Shown: positions 16,615 through 26,392, numbered from the stretch's first letter. The stretch: 64,000 nucleotides of DNA from an uncultured Clostridia bacterium (GCA_934248055.1 CAKQKI010000001.1:372001-436000); one strand, 5' to 3'. The notes: generated by a model not told the origin, from the letters alone. Made by a program: numbers and translations.

Positions 16615-17879
16615 TATTCGAAGCACGACCTTATAACGCCGATGATAATATCCTGTTCTTCCGCCGTCATTTTTATATCGGACGGCAGGCATAAACCGCG
16701 ATTGAATATATCCGCGCCGACGTCTGAAACGCCGCCCGCGATATAAGCGTTCGTTTTCGCCCTTGCGCTGCCGCTCCGCGTGATAAAATCGTTCATGCGG
16801 TACATAGGCTGCATGTGCATGGGCTTCCATACGGGACGACCTTCGGCGTTTATATCGGAAATCGCCTGTAAAATTTCGGTCGGACAGGTTTTTCCGCTCT
16901 CTTTAAGATAAAGCGCGTTGGAATCGTCGCGCACCTGCCTGCACGTATATTTTTCGTCTATAATCATTGCCGAAAGCCAGTAATTAGGCTCTGCGCCTTT
17001 TATTACGGGATTCATTTTTACGGGCAGGTCGCTAAAAGAATATTCGTATCTTTCGTATATCGCTTTTTTCAGCGCAATATGCTCTAAAAGGTATGGATAC
17101 TGCCCGCGGATTACGCCCGCCACAACGTTGCTCATACGATAATTATACCCTACTTCTTCGTGTTGATACCAGGCGGCGTTTTCTCTCGCCTGAGTGGACC
17201 ATTTGCGCGCCTTTTCGGCAACCTTAACGTCGTTCGTAAGCAGACAGCCGCCCGCCGAACCCGTGATGATTTTATTGCCGTTGTAACTGACAGCCGAATA
17301 ATCGCCGAAAGATCCGCAAAGTTTTCCGTAAAGAGTAGCGCCCATGGCTTCTGCCGCGTCTTCTATCAAAAGCGCGCCGTGCTTTTCGCAAATGCTTTTA
17401 ATAACGTCTGCGCGCCCCGGAAAACCGTACAACTCGGCGTAAACGACTAATTTTACGTCGGGATAAATTTCAAAGGCTTTTTCAAGCGCTTCGGGGTCCA
17501 TATTCCACGAATCCGCTTCGGTATCTATAAATACGGGAACGCCGCCTTCGTAAACGACGGGATTCAGCGTAGCCGCAAAAGTCATATCCGAGCAGAACAC
17601 CTTTTTACCTGCAAGCGCGCCGCGCCCGACGGGAGATTTTCCGTATAAAGTTTCGCCTGCCGACTTTACGCATAAATGCAACGCCGCCGTACAGCAGGAT
17701 AACGCTACGGCGTGCTTCATTCCCGACTGCTCTGCCGCAAGGCGTTCCACTTCGTTGACGTTTTCGCCTAACGTAGACATCCAGTTCGTGTCATACGCCT
17801 CGGTCATATATTTCAATTCTTCGCCGTGCATAGTGGGCGAAGCAAGATAAATTTTTTTCTTAAAAGGTTCTGTTTTCAT
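16614..17879 (-). CDS. DegT/DnrJ/EryC1 family aminotransferase
   Basis: 421 residues from the ATG at 17879; the TTG 10 codons upstream lies inside a hairpin and is rejected. PLP-dependent sugar aminotransferase with TAALHLCVKS, the EDAAEAMG motif and the PLP lysine in SYNGNKIITGSAGG. It resembles PglE/EpsN-like enzymes that aminate 4-keto sugar nucleotides. The dehydratase that would supply the keto sugar is not in the window. First gene of the cassette, with its own promoter. Confidence 0.88.
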   Translation of the reverse strand: MKTEPFKKKIYLASPTMHGEELKYMTEAYDTNWMSTLGENVNEVERLAAEQSGMKHAVALSCCTAALHLCVKSAGETLYGKSPVGRGALAGKKVFCSDMTFAATLNPVVYEGGVPVFIDTEADSWNMDPEALEKAFEIYPDVKLVVYAELYGFPGRADVIKSICEKHGALLIEDAAEAMGATLYGKLCGSFGDYSAVSYNGNKIITGSAGGCLLTNDVKVAEKARKWSTQARENAAWYQHEEVGYNYRMSNVVAGVIRGQYPYLLEHIALKKAIYERYEYSFSDLPVKMNPVIKGAEPNYWLSAMIIDEKYTCRQVRDDSNALYLKESGKTCPTEILQAISDINAEGRPVWKPMHMQPMYRMNDFITRSGSARAKTNAYIAGGVSDVGADIFNRGLCLPSDIKMTAEEQDIIIGVIRSCFE

Positions 17880-17891
17880 AATATATTCCGT

Positions 17892-17942
17892 ATTGCTCTT
17901 TCCGAGCAATTATATTATATATCATTTCTTTTAAAAACGCAA
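17892..17942 (-). promoter_or_regulatory. Promoter and 5' hairpin of the glycan cassette
   Basis: Minus-strand TTGCGT (17942-17937), 17-bp spacer, TATAAT (17919-17914). A perfect 7-bp inverted repeat (17910-17904 with 17898-17892, 5-base loop) sits right at the expected transcription start. It could be an operator or a 5'-end stabilising hairpin. Confidence 0.6.
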
Positions 17943-17953
17943 TCACTTGCGGT

Positions 17954-17981
17954 CAAATAAAAAAGAGGCTTGCGCCCCTTT
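17954..17981 (-). terminator. Terminator of the comM-trxA operon
   Basis: Minus-strand stem of 8 bp (one G-T pair) with a GCAA tetraloop, followed by a T-rich tail, immediately after the trxA stop. Confidence 0.8.
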
Positions 17982-17990
17982 AAAATTAAA

Positions 17991-18314
17991 TCATACGTGC
18001 CTTATAAGCATTGCCGACAGTTCGGCTTTACTCGTAAGCCCCACCGCCGTTTCTTTAAGTTCGCCGTTAATGAAAAGCATCAAACAAGGTATGCTCGAAA
18101 CGCCGTATTTTACGGCAAGTTCTTCACACTCGTCTACGTTTACTTTAAAGAATTCGAATTTATCCGAAAGTTCTTCCGCAAGTTCGTCTATTATCGGGCC
18201 TTGCATTCTGCAAGGACTGCACCACGGCGCCCAGAAATCAACGAGAACGGGTCTGTTCGCGTTCTTTAGTTCTTCATAAAAATCAAAATCGTTAAGGGAT
18301 TTTACTTTACTCAT
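17991..18314 (-). CDS. trxA: Thioredoxin
   Basis: 107 residues, a full thioredoxin fold: FWAPWCSPCRMQGPIIDEL around residues 27-45, cis-Pro in SSIPCLMLF and the Gly-rich end. The active site is WCSPC rather than the common WCGPC, and an extra cysteine precedes the Leu-Met after the cis-Pro. It reduces protein disulfides in the cytoplasm. A clear AAAGGAG site precedes the ATG. It is the last gene before a terminator, 47 bases after hisS. Confidence 0.93.
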   Translation of the reverse strand: MSKVKSLNDFDFYEELKNANRPVLVDFWAPWCSPCRMQGPIIDELAEELSDKFEFFKVNVDECEELAVKYGVSSIPCLMLFINGELKETAVGLTSKAELSAMLIRHV

Positions 18315-18361
18315 TTTTTTCTCCTTTGATTATTTTGAGTAAAATCCGTCGGAATATACGG

Positions 18362-19606
18362 TTAAAACTCAAAATCCGCGATTTTATCGGTCGGTATTTC
18401 AAAAGACGTGCCGTCCGCCATATTTTTAACGTTTACTTTTCCGCTTTCAAGTTCGTTGTCGCCTATCGCGATAACGTACTTCGCGCCTGCTTTATCGGCG
18501 TATTTGAACTGCGCTTTAAAACTTCTTTGCATGTGGTCTGTTTCCGCGCTGACGCCTTTTTTACGCAATTCGTAACATATTTTAAACGCTTTTTTATTTG
18601 CGGCTTCACCGCACGAAGCGATGAACACTTTTATTTTTTCTTCATCGGGAATTTTCACTCCTTCGGCTTCCATAAGCATAAGAACGCGCTCTATACCCAT
18701 ACCGAAGCCTACGCCCGGGCATTCGTTTCCGCCTATATCGGCAATAAGACCGTCGTATCTGCCGCCGCCGCAAACAGTACCCTGCGAACCGAGAGAATCG
18801 GTAACGAACTCGAAAACCGTTTTCGTGTAATAATCCAGACCCCTTACGATATGCGGGTTTACCGTATAAGCAAGTCCCGCAACGCCGAGATAACTTTTTA
18901 ATTCGTTAAAATGATCCGAACAGTCTTTGCAAAGATAATCCGTTATAACGGGCGCGTTCTCGGTAATTTTTTTGCAGCCTTCTTCTTTGCAGTCGAGAAT
19001 TCTGAGCGGGTTTTTTTCGTATCTTTCGCGGCAGGACCTGCACATTTTGTCAACGCTGCCTTTAAGATATTCTTTGAGCGCGGCGTTATACTCCGCCCTA
19101 CACTTTTTACAGCCCATACTGTTTACGTTAAGCGAAACGTTAAGTCCGAGTTTTGTTAAAAGAGTGTAAGCGGTAAGAATAACTTCGGCGTCGGTATCCG
19201 CGCCTTTCGCGCCGTAAAATTCCACGCCGAACTGATGATGCTCGCGAAGTCTTCCCGCCTGCGGTCTTTCATAACGGAAAACGGGAGTTATATAGTACGT
19301 TTTAAGCGGCATTGCCGAATTAAAAAGTCCGTTTTCGATAAACGCTCTCGCAACGCCCGCCGTTCCTTCGGGTTTTAACGTTATACTGCGGTTTCCCTTA
19401 TCGAGAAAAGTATACATTTCCTTGTTTACTATATCCGTAGTATCGCCCACGCCCCTTAAAAAAAGTTCGGTGTGTTCGAAAGTCGGAGTGCGTATTTCGC
19501 GTATTCCGAACGTTTCGGCAACTTTTCTCGCGGTGTTTTCAACGTAATGCCATTTATAACTTTCTTCGGGCAGAACGTCTTTCGTGCCTTTTGGTATGTT
19601 TATCAT
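18362..19606 (-). CDS. hisS: Histidine--tRNA ligase
   Basis: Class II synthetase, 414 residues. Motif 1 region IREIRTPTFEHTELF, motif 2 around FRYERPQAGRLREHHQFG, the HisA motif RGLDYYTKTVFEF and motif 3 GFGMGIERVLML are all present. The insertion domain holds several CxxC pairs (GCKKCRAEY, MCRSCRERY, LCKDCSDHF) and probably binds zinc, a feature seen in clostridial HisRS. It lies between hslU and trxA, in the place occupied by codY in Bacillus. Confidence 0.97.
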   Translation of the reverse strand: MINIPKGTKDVLPEESYKWHYVENTARKVAETFGIREIRTPTFEHTELFLRGVGDTTDIVNKEMYTFLDKGNRSITLKPEGTAGVARAFIENGLFNSAMPLKTYYITPVFRYERPQAGRLREHHQFGVEFYGAKGADTDAEVILTAYTLLTKLGLNVSLNVNSMGCKKCRAEYNAALKEYLKGSVDKMCRSCRERYEKNPLRILDCKEEGCKKITENAPVITDYLCKDCSDHFNELKSYLGVAGLAYTVNPHIVRGLDYYTKTVFEFVTDSLGSQGTVCGGGRYDGLIADIGGNECPGVGFGMGIERVLMLMEAEGVKIPDEEKIKVFIASCGEAANKKAFKICYELRKKGVSAETDHMQRSFKAQFKYADKAGAKYVIAIGDNELESGKVNVKNMADGTSFEIPTDKIADFEF

Positions 19607-19614
19607 ATCCGCTC

Positions 19615-20922
19615 CTACAATATATACTTTTTAAGATTGCGCTTTTCAGCGGTGTTAAGATGTTCCTGAACGTATTTCCTGTCGATTTTAACTTCGGTTA
19701 AAGGAATGTTTCCGCCGGCGTTGAAAGATATGTCTTCGAGCAGGTTTTCCATAACAGTGTGAAGCCTTCTCGCTCCTATGTCTTCGCTGGTAGCGTTCAT
19801 TTCTTCGGCTGTTTCGGCGATTTCTTCAATCGCGTCCGCCGTGAACGACAGGTCTATGTTATCAACGAGCATAAGCGTTTTATACTGCAACGTGATTGCG
19901 TTTTGCGGCATCGTGAGAATGTTTATAAAATCCTGTTTCGTGAGCGACGAGAGTTCCACCTTTATGGGAAATCTTCCCTGAAGTTCGGGGATAAGATCTT
20001 CCACTTTCGCAACGTGGAAAGCGCCTGCGGCTATAAACAGAATATAATCCGTTTTAATCGCGCCGTATTTGGTCATTACCGTGCTGCCTTCGACTATCGG
20101 CAAAATATCTCTCTGCACGCCTTCTCTCGACACGTCTGCGCCGCCGTTATTCGATTTTGCGGCGATTTTATCGATTTCGTCTATGAAAATAATGCCTTCC
20201 TGTTCCGCTCTTCTCACGGCTTCGGCGTTGACGGCGTCGGGATCGATGAGTTTATCGCTCTCTTCGTTTACTATCATTCCGTATGCTTCTTTAACGGTCG
20301 TTTTTCTTTTTTTCCTGCGCTTGGGAAGCATATCGCCGAAAATGGAACCAAGGTTGATTTCCGCACCCATGCCCGACATTATTTCGAGTTGTTTCGGAGC
20401 GTCGTTGATTTCTATTTCAACGAGCATTTTGTCGCATTTGCCTTCTCTGAGTTCGTCAAGAACGTTTCTTTCGAAAACGTCCTGCGGCGTTTCGCCTTTT
20501 TCCTGCGAACGCGCTTCGACAAGCAATTTTAAAACCTTTTTTTCCGCGATTGCCTGCGCCTTGGACGCAACGACGCGCATTTTTTCTTCTTTTACGAGCC
20601 TTACGCTGCATTCAACCAGATCGCGTATCATAGACTCTACGTCCCGTCCGACGTAACCCACTTCCGTATATTTAGTGGCTTCGACCTTGATAAACGGCGC
20701 GCCTACGAGTTTTGCAAGTCTTCTTGCGATTTCCGTTTTGCCTACGCCGGTAGGTCCTTTCATTATGATATTTTTAGGCGTGATTTCTTCGCGGAGTTCT
20801 TCGGAAAGTTTACTTCTCCTGTATCTGTTTCTCAGCGCGATCGCAACGGAGCGTTTGGCTTCGTCCTGACCTATAATATATTTATCGAGTTCCTGAACAA
20901 TCTCTCTCGGTGTTAAATCCAT
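19615..20922 (-). CDS. hslU: HslU/ClpY ATPase subunit of the HslVU protease
   Basis: AAA+ unfoldase that caps HslV. Walker A GPTGVGKTEIARRLAKL, pore loop GYVGRD, Walker B GIIFIDEIDKIAA and a C-terminal end KKYIL for docking into HslV. 435 residues is normal, with the intermediate domain at ~110-230. An AAGGAGG site precedes the ATG, and it follows hslV after 11 bases. Confidence 0.97.
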   Translation of the reverse strand: MDLTPREIVQELDKYIIGQDEAKRSVAIALRNRYRRSKLSEELREEITPKNIIMKGPTGVGKTEIARRLAKLVGAPFIKVEATKYTEVGYVGRDVESMIRDLVECSVRLVKEEKMRVVASKAQAIAEKKVLKLLVEARSQEKGETPQDVFERNVLDELREGKCDKMLVEIEINDAPKQLEIMSGMGAEINLGSIFGDMLPKRRKKRKTTVKEAYGMIVNEESDKLIDPDAVNAEAVRRAEQEGIIFIDEIDKIAAKSNNGGADVSREGVQRDILPIVEGSTVMTKYGAIKTDYILFIAAGAFHVAKVEDLIPELQGRFPIKVELSSLTKQDFINILTMPQNAITLQYKTLMLVDNIDLSFTADAIEEIAETAEEMNATSEDIGARRLHTVMENLLEDISFNAGGNIPLTEVKIDRKYVQEHLNTAEKRNLKKYIL

Positions 20923-20933
20923 ACAAATCCTCC

Positions 20934-21473
20934 TTATACGGTTTCGACCACGATATGATCGTTAGTAAAAACGCATATTTCACTTGCTATTTTAAGCGCT
21001 TTATGCGCTATTTCGTCTGCGGGAAAATCCGTTTCTTCGAAAAGCGCTCGCGCCGCCGCCAAAGCGTAATTGCCGCCGCTGCCTATCGCGCACACGCCGC
21101 CGTCCGATTCCATAACTTCGCCGCCGCCCGAAACGATAAGCAGATTGTCTTTATCGGCGCAAATCATCATCGCTTCGAGTTTTCTGCCTACTTTGTCTTC
21201 TCTCCACAATTCTGCAAGTTGAACCGCGCTGCGCATAAGATTTCCCGAATACTTGTTGAGCATTTCTTCGAATCTTTCGGTTAAAGTGAAAGCGTCGGAA
21301 ACGGAACCTGCAAATCCGACTATAACTTTGCCGCCGTAAATTCTTCTTACTTTTACGGCGTTGCTTTTAAAAACCACCGATTCGCCGAGCGTAACCTGAC
21401 CGTCGCCCGCGATAGCGGTAAGTCCGTTTCTTTTTACGGCGCAAATAGTTGTGCCGCGAAATTCTGTTGCCAT
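20934..21473 (-). CDS. hslV: HslV/ClpQ protease subunit
   Basis: Proteasome-like threonine peptidase, 179 residues. The sequence starts MATEFRGTTICAVKRNG; the catalytic residue should be Thr8, exposed after removal of a seven-residue propeptide. It also has GDGQVTLGE and the SGGGEVMESDGGVCAIGSGG region. It begins directly after the topA stop, with a GGAGG site inside the end of topA. Confidence 0.96.
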   Translation of the reverse strand: MATEFRGTTICAVKRNGLTAIAGDGQVTLGESVVFKSNAVKVRRIYGGKVIVGFAGSVSDAFTLTERFEEMLNKYSGNLMRSAVQLAELWREDKVGRKLEAMMICADKDNLLIVSGGGEVMESDGGVCAIGSGGNYALAAARALFEETDFPADEIAHKALKIASEICVFTNDHIVVETV

Positions 21474-23735
21474 TTACTTATCCTCCGTCATATAGTTGCA
21501 TTTTTTGTCCGAACATCTGATTTTCCCGTCTTTTTTAACGAGATATTTTCCGCAGGTCGGACACATTTCGCCGGTAGGAACGTCCCAACTTATAAATTTG
21601 CAGTTAGGATAGCCCGAACAACCGTAGTATATTGTTCCCTTTTTCGACGTCATTTTCTGCGTCGGTTTATGACAAAGCGGACAAACGCCCACTTTTTCGC
21701 TCATGCTTTTCGTTGCGCCGCACTTCGAACACTTCGTATATTTACCGAATTTACCGGTTTTAAGTATCATAACCGCGCCGCACTTTTCGCATTTTTCGTT
21801 CGTGATTTCGTCGCCTTCCTGCATTCTCGTGTTGCATTCCGCGTTCGGGCAACTTAAATATTTACCGTATCTTCCTTCTTTAAGCGTCATAAGCGCGTTG
21901 CAGTTAGGACATCTTACGTCGCTTTGCTTATCGTCGGGATTCTTGGTTTTTTTGCAGGACGGGCAATACAAAAACTCGCCGAATCTGCCCTGTTTTTTTA
22001 CGAGATGAGCGCCGCAATATTCGCAAGGTATATCCGTTTCGACGGCGTTATCGTCCATAGCCGTTCTGAGTTCGGTTATAAAAGGTTTATAAAAATCGCC
22101 TACCACCGCGCGCCAGTTCTTCTCTCCTTCGGCAACTTCGTCGAGCATTGTTTCCATTTTTGCCGTAAAGCCGACGTCCATAATATCGGCAAAATATTTT
22201 ACGAGTAAATCCGTGGCGTCGAAAGCAATCTGCGTGGGAACGAGATATTTTCCCTTTCTGGTTATAAACTTTCTCTTTGTCAGAGTTCCTATTATGGTAG
22301 CGTAAGTAGAAGGTCTTCCTATTCCGTTATCTTCTATCGCTTTAACGAGAGTGGAATCCGTGTATCTTACGGGCGGTTTCGTGAATTTTTGTTCTTTTAT
22401 GAGTTTTTTGAGTAAAAGAACGTCGCCTTCTTTCATTTCCGGCAGAAGTTTGCCGCTTTCTTCTTCGTCGCCGCACGGCGCGAAATCGTAAACGGCGGTA
22501 TAACCTTTGAATTTAACCGTTCTGCCGCTCGCTTTAAAACCGTATTCGCCCGACGACGCGGCAACTTTTACGGAATAGAATTCCGCTTCCGACATCTGCG
22601 ACGCAAGATATCTTTCGTAAATAAGTTTGTAAAGGTTATAATGGTTTTTATCGAGAATATCTTTAACGCTTTCGGGCGTTACTTTTATATCTATCGGGCG
22701 GATAGCCTCGTGCGCGTCCTGCGCGTTCTTTTTAGCAGAATAAATATTCGGTTTTGAAGGAATATATTCTTTTCCGAATTTATTTTCTATATATGCGAGA
22801 CATTCGTTTTGCGCGTCCTGAGAGATACGGGTAGAATCCGTTCTGATATACGTTACGAGCGCAAGATGCCCTTTCGACGTTTCCATACCTTCGTAAAGAT
22901 GCTGCGCAAGTTGCATTATCTGCGGAGCGGAAAGACCGAGTTTATTAGACGCGTCCTGCTGCATGGTCGACGTGGTAAACGGCGGCAGCGCGTGGGTTTT
23001 GGTTATGCCCTTTTTAACTTCTTTTACAATAAACGGGTTATTTTCTGCGGCGTTATATACTTCGTTCGCTTCCGCTTCGCTTGACGGACGGTATTTTTTG
23101 CCGTTTTTGTCGGTAAGAAGCATTTTAAATTCCGAAGGATCTTTTTCCGTTCTCACGTTCGCCGCGATATACCAGTATTCTTCGGGAACGAAACTTAAAA
23201 TTTTTCTTTCGAGTTCCACGGCGAGCCTTACCGCCACGGATTGCACTCTACCCGCGGATTCGCCGTCTTTAACTCTCGTTCTTACGAAAGGAGAGAGTTT
23301 GTATCCCACGATTCTGTCAAGTATTCGCCTTGCCTGCTGAGAATCGACGAGATTATAATCTATTTTTCCGGGCTCAGAAAGAGCGTTTTTAACCGCTTTT
23401 TCGCTTATTTCGTTAAATTTGATTCTGTGGGTTTTCCCCTTTATTCCGAGAACTTCGTATAAATGCCACGCTATGGCTTCGCCTTCGCGGTCGGGGTCGG
23501 TTGCAAGATATACGAGATCGGACTTTGCCGCCGCCGCTTTGAGTTCTTCTACCGTTTTTTTCTGTTTGGGTTCGATTACGTAAGTAGGCTCGAAATCGTG
23601 TTCGACGTCAACGGCGAATTTCTTTTCGGGAAGCCCCCTTACGTGTCCTCCGCTGCCTAATACTTTGTATTTGCCGCCGAGAAATCTCTCTATTGTTTTC
23701 GCCTTTTTCGGCGATTCGACTATTATAAGTTGCAT
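21474..23735 (-). CDS. topA: DNA topoisomerase I
   Basis: Type IA topoisomerase, 753 residues. N-terminal Toprim domain (LIIVESPKKAKTIERFLG, then ATDPDREGEAIAW), catalytic tyrosine in VTYIRTDSTRIS (near residue 300), and five C-terminal zinc-ribbon repeats of CxxC type from about residue 585 to the end. It relaxes negative supercoils. The dprA-topA-hslV-hslU order matches the Bacillus arrangement, but trmFO and xerC/codV, which sit between topA and hslV there, are absent. Confidence 0.97.
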   Translation of the reverse strand: MQLIIVESPKKAKTIERFLGGKYKVLGSGGHVRGLPEKKFAVDVEHDFEPTYVIEPKQKKTVEELKAAAAKSDLVYLATDPDREGEAIAWHLYEVLGIKGKTHRIKFNEISEKAVKNALSEPGKIDYNLVDSQQARRILDRIVGYKLSPFVRTRVKDGESAGRVQSVAVRLAVELERKILSFVPEEYWYIAANVRTEKDPSEFKMLLTDKNGKKYRPSSEAEANEVYNAAENNPFIVKEVKKGITKTHALPPFTTSTMQQDASNKLGLSAPQIMQLAQHLYEGMETSKGHLALVTYIRTDSTRISQDAQNECLAYIENKFGKEYIPSKPNIYSAKKNAQDAHEAIRPIDIKVTPESVKDILDKNHYNLYKLIYERYLASQMSEAEFYSVKVAASSGEYGFKASGRTVKFKGYTAVYDFAPCGDEEESGKLLPEMKEGDVLLLKKLIKEQKFTKPPVRYTDSTLVKAIEDNGIGRPSTYATIIGTLTKRKFITRKGKYLVPTQIAFDATDLLVKYFADIMDVGFTAKMETMLDEVAEGEKNWRAVVGDFYKPFITELRTAMDDNAVETDIPCEYCGAHLVKKQGRFGEFLYCPSCKKTKNPDDKQSDVRCPNCNALMTLKEGRYGKYLSCPNAECNTRMQEGDEITNEKCEKCGAVMILKTGKFGKYTKCSKCGATKSMSEKVGVCPLCHKPTQKMTSKKGTIYYGCSGYPNCKFISWDVPTGEMCPTCGKYLVKKDGKIRCSDKKCNYMTEDK

Positions 23736-23747
23736 TTTAACTCCTGT

Positions 23748-24830
23748 TTACAGTTCCGAAACGGCGTAACCGCCGCCCGAAGCGCGCGTTATCGCGCCCT
23801 TTATTTCAAGCGACGTGATTATCGGCGTAAGCGCGTAAACTTTAAGACCCGTGGCGTCGAGTATCGTATCGAAATCGAACGCCCCGTTTTTTATAGCGTC
23901 ATACACCTGCTTTTCGGTATCGCTCAGAATTATTTCTTTATTTTCGGCGGTTAAGTTCATACCGCTTAATATATCTTTAACGTCTGTTACTAAATTTGCG
24001 CCTTCTTTTATAAGAGAGTTGCAAAGTTCGCCGCTTTTAACGAGCGGCGCGTACGGGAAAGAGAAAATTTCTTTTCCGTATTCGAGCGCGTAATTCGCGG
24101 TGTGTCTTGCCCCGCTGCCGTCTTCTCCGCTCGTTATCAGAACGCCGTCCGAAAGCCCCGCGATAATTCTGTTTCTTACGGGATAGTGATATTTCTGCGG
24201 CGGCACCGACGGCGGATATTCGCTGACGACAAGCCCGTCGTTTTCAATCGTTTTCAAAAGATAGTCGCGGTTAATTTCGTTACCGATAAAATCAAAACCT
24301 TCGGCAAGAACGCATATCAGTTTTCCGCTTTTATGCCCTTCTTTTATCGCGGCGAAATCACCGCCTGCGGCTGTTCCCGTAACGAGCGTAACGCCTGACG
24401 ATAAAAGTGTGCGGGCAACGTTTTCGGAATACTTTTTATATTCCGCAAGCGTTTTTCTCGAACCGACTATTCCGAAAGTTTCATTGCTTTTTAAAAGTTT
24501 TACGTTTCCTTTGCAATACAAACATAAAGGTCTGAACGGCAAATTTATAAGACGATCGGGATAATCGTCGTCCGCTTCCGTTATAACGGTTACGCCGCTT
24601 TTTTCGCATTTTACGGCAAGGTTTTTCAAAAAGTCGCCCCTGATAGCGGCAACGAACGCGCTTGCCGTGCTTTCTTTTGAATTTATTTTAAGATATTCCG
24701 CCGCTTTTAAAGGATCTGAAAACAAATTGCCCGCGTCGTCGTATAAATCGATAATCGCGCGCTTATGCCTGTATTCCAGCGATAAAAACGAATCGATAAA
24801 TATAATCGCGTTTCTCGCGGGGCTTTTCAT
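23748..24830 (-). CDS. dprA: DNA-processing protein DprA/Smf
   Basis: 360 residues. It protects incoming single-stranded DNA and loads RecA during transformation. The Rossmann-type DprA core shows GIVGSRKTLAEYKKYSENVA, TLVTGTAAGGDFAAIKEG, NRDYLLKTIE and PVRNRIIAGLSDGVLITSG, with a DprA winged-helix C-terminus. The usual GID motif is GGD here. It overlaps comM by four bases. With comM in front, this suggests an at least partial natural-transformation toolkit. Confidence 0.95.
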   Translation of the reverse strand: MKSPARNAIIFIDSFLSLEYRHKRAIIDLYDDAGNLFSDPLKAAEYLKINSKESTASAFVAAIRGDFLKNLAVKCEKSGVTVITEADDDYPDRLINLPFRPLCLYCKGNVKLLKSNETFGIVGSRKTLAEYKKYSENVARTLLSSGVTLVTGTAAGGDFAAIKEGHKSGKLICVLAEGFDFIGNEINRDYLLKTIENDGLVVSEYPPSVPPQKYHYPVRNRIIAGLSDGVLITSGEDGSGARHTANYALEYGKEIFSFPYAPLVKSGELCNSLIKEGANLVTDVKDILSGMNLTAENKEIILSDTEKQVYDAIKNGAFDFDTILDATGLKVYALTPIITSLEIKGAITRASGGGYAVSEL

Positions 24831-26350
24831 TGATTTTTACTCCTGTAACCCACCGCTTCGAGAATGTGATAAGGCTTAATATCGGGCGAACCTTCGAGAT
24901 CCGCTATCGTTCTTGCCACTTTTATTATTCTGCTTCTTGCGCGCGCCGATAAATTAAGCGCGGAAAACGACGCTTTCAGAACGGATTCACAATCGCCGTC
25001 TAAAACGCAATATTTTTTAATGTGTTTTTCGCTCATTTCGGCGTTTACGTTGATATCGTCGTCCGCAAATCTTTTGCGCTGAATTTTTCTCGCGGCTTCA
25101 ACCCGCTTTTTAACTTCCGCGCTCGTTTCTTCCTGCTTATCCGACGTAAGGTCGTTATAATCCACCGCGTCTACGGAAATCTGCAAATCTATTCTGTCGA
25201 GCAAAGGCTCCGAAATTCTCGCGCGGTACTTTCTTATTTCCGAATAGGAACATCTGCAAGGTTTATCCTTACTTCCGTAATTACCGCAAGGACAGGGATT
25301 CATACTGCCGCAAAGCATAAAACTCGCGGGGTATCTTACCGTCGCTTTCGTTCGGGTTACGGTTATTTCTCTGTCTTCGAGCGGCTGACGCAGACATTCG
25401 AGAACCGACCTTGGATATTCGGGCATTTCGTCAAGATACAAAACGCCGTTGTTGGCAAGGCTTATAACACCCGGTGTGGCGTTCTGCCCGCCGCCCACTA
25501 TCGAAACGCCGGAAGCCGTATGGTGCGGAGTCATAAACGGACGCTTTCTGACGATACCGTCTTCTTTTTTAAGTATTCCCGCAACGCTGTGAATTTTAGT
25601 CGTGGATAACGCTTCTTCGAAAGTCATATCGGGCATAATGGTGGGAATGCATTTTGCAAGCATCGATTTTCCCGCTCCCGGCGGACCTTCGAGAAGTATA
25701 TTGTGTCCCCCTGCGACCGCCACTTCGAGAGCGCGTTTCGCAAAAGCCTGACCTTTGACGTAAGACATATCCGAAACGGGCTTTTCATCGTCGTCGCCCG
25801 CGATATATTCGGTGTGCGGCACGGGCATAAACCCGCATTCGTTGCCGCCTATCAGAGAGAGCGTTTCCTTTAAACTTTTAAGAGCGTAAACTTCGGCGCC
25901 CGAAACGTAACTCGCTTCCGCGCCGTTTTCTTCGGGAACGACGAATTTAGTAAATCCGTCCGATACGGCGGATATTATCATCGGAAGCACGCCCGACACT
26001 CCCCTTAAAGAACCGTCGAGAGATAATTCGCCGATAAACACGAAATCTTTCGCGCTGTCGGGAAAGCCGTCGTCTTCGGCGCAGATAATTCCCGTGGCTA
26101 TCGCAAGATCGAGATAAGCGCCCTGTTTTTTAATATCGGCAGGGGCAAGATTTACGGTGATTTTATTATGCGGAAATTTGCGGCCGCTGTTTTTTATCGC
26201 CGAGCGCACGCGTTCTTTGGACTCTTTTACGGACGCGTCCGGCAAGCCGACTATTTCGAACGACGGCATTCCCGAAGAAACGTCGACTTCCACGTCGACC
26301 CCTATTCCCGTTAAGCCGTACAACGCGTAACTTCTTACTTTCGACAGCAT
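24827..26350 (-). CDS. comM: ComM/YifB family Mg-chelatase-like ATPase
   Basis: 507 residues: an N-terminal Lon-S5-like domain (residues ~1-170), then AAA+ (Walker A LLEGPPGAGKSMLAKCIP, Walker B VLYLDEMPEYPR) and a C-terminal Mg-chelatase domain with a zinc-like Cys cluster (CPCGNYG..CRCS). In transforming bacteria ComM is a branch-migration helicase that extends integration tracts. A good promoter lies upstream, and AGAAGG precedes the ATG. First gene of the long operon to trxA. Confidence 0.95.
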   Translation of the reverse strand: MLSKVRSYALYGLTGIGVDVEVDVSSGMPSFEIVGLPDASVKESKERVRSAIKNSGRKFPHNKITVNLAPADIKKQGAYLDLAIATGIICAEDDGFPDSAKDFVFIGELSLDGSLRGVSGVLPMIISAVSDGFTKFVVPEENGAEASYVSGAEVYALKSLKETLSLIGGNECGFMPVPHTEYIAGDDDEKPVSDMSYVKGQAFAKRALEVAVAGGHNILLEGPPGAGKSMLAKCIPTIMPDMTFEEALSTTKIHSVAGILKKEDGIVRKRPFMTPHHTASGVSIVGGGQNATPGVISLANNGVLYLDEMPEYPRSVLECLRQPLEDREITVTRTKATVRYPASFMLCGSMNPCPCGNYGSKDKPCRCSYSEIRKYRARISEPLLDRIDLQISVDAVDYNDLTSDKQEETSAEVKKRVEAARKIQRKRFADDDINVNAEMSEKHIKKYCVLDGDCESVLKASFSALNLSARARSRIIKVARTIADLEGSPDIKPYHILEAVGYRSKNQ

Positions 26351-26392
26351 TCTGACCTTCTTTTTGCCCCCTGTGTTTGCGTTTCACAGCCT

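Noticed and set aside
16615..16830. A 72-codon N-terminal extension of the sugar transferase
   Set aside because: It overlaps the DegT gene out of frame and is Arg/His-rich nonsense; the TAATG start at 16614 is the natural one.
18362..19606. Unusual Cys-rich insertion in HisRS as a novelty
   Set aside because: Such CxxC pairs in the insertion domain are common in clostridial HisRS.
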